The translations under genes and the position numbers were made by a program. A DNA stretch of 6,108 nucleotides from Pseudomonadota bacterium (GTDB taxonomy: Bacteria > Myxococcota > Polyangia > Polyangiales > Polyangiaceae), in NCBI GenBank assembly GCA_023419055.1, contig JAEZYO010000095.1:1-6108 (forward strand), written 5' to 3'. How positions within the stretch are numbered: the stretch's first letter is position 1; every line of letters starts with the position of its first letter. Positions 6,073 through 6,108 of this stretch are shown here, piece by piece. The notes beneath the pieces are model-generated. The model saw only the letters and a program-made list of their open reading frames with translations. It was not told the origin of the DNA and did no database searches.

Positions 6073-6108
6073 GGGGGGGGGGGGGGGGGCGCGGGGGCGG
6101 GGGGGGGG
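6073..6108. repeat. Poly-G tract at the window end, probably a sequencing artefact
   Basis: Of the last 36 bases 33 are G, interrupted only by C at 6090, 6092 and 6098, including runs of 17 G and 10 G. The flanking DNA is mixed-sequence, so the switch is abrupt. Runs like this are a known product of two-colour Illumina chemistry, in which absence of signal is called G, and they collect at contig ends. A real G-quadruplex-forming tract is possible but less likely. Confidence 0.85.

Noticed and set aside
1..6108. CRISPR arrays, tRNA/rRNA genes, insertion sequences or attachment sites
   Set aside because: Looked for on both strands; no spaced direct repeats, tRNA-like folds, transposase motifs or terminal inverted repeats were seen.

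Overview
The window is about two-thirds G+C, with third codon positions almost always G or C in the three long genes. It looks like a chromosome fragment from a myxobacterium (Myxococcota, probably the Polyangia/Sorangium side). This rests on the base composition, the DUF4388 (PATAN)-Ser/Thr kinase architecture and the FHA domain in a surface-polysaccharide gene; it is inferred from gene content, not from a phylogenetic marker.

Layout. Positions 1-19 probably hold the last codons of an unseen upstream gene. Positions 20-303 are a leader with a nested inverted repeat and a possible 58-codon small ORF (131-307) whose stop overlaps the next start as ATGA. Then comes a membrane-anchored Ser/Thr protein kinase with an N-terminal DUF4388/PATAN module (304-2538, +). 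It overlaps by 14 bp an FHA-Wzz/GumC-type polysaccharide co-polymerase (2525-4447, +). This in turn overlaps tail-to-tail by 13 bp a multi-pass O-antigen ligase/Wzy-type membrane protein (4435-5910, -). Positions 5911-6072 are noncoding upstream DNA of that last gene. The final 36 bases (6073-6108) are almost pure G and look like a contig-end sequencing artefact.

How the genes may work together. Wzy-type enzymes polymerise repeat units at the outer face of the inner membrane, and Wzz/GumC proteins set chain length and link polymerisation to export. Here the co-polymerase has no visible tyrosine-kinase (BY-kinase) domain. It carries instead an intact phosphothreonine-binding FHA domain at its cytoplasmic N-terminus, and the gene directly upstream, probably translationally coupled, encodes a Ser/Thr kinase. 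The simplest reading is a local phosphosignalling module in which kinase output is read by the FHA domain to adjust polysaccharide chain length or export. The domain calls are well supported by visible motifs; the regulatory link is inference.
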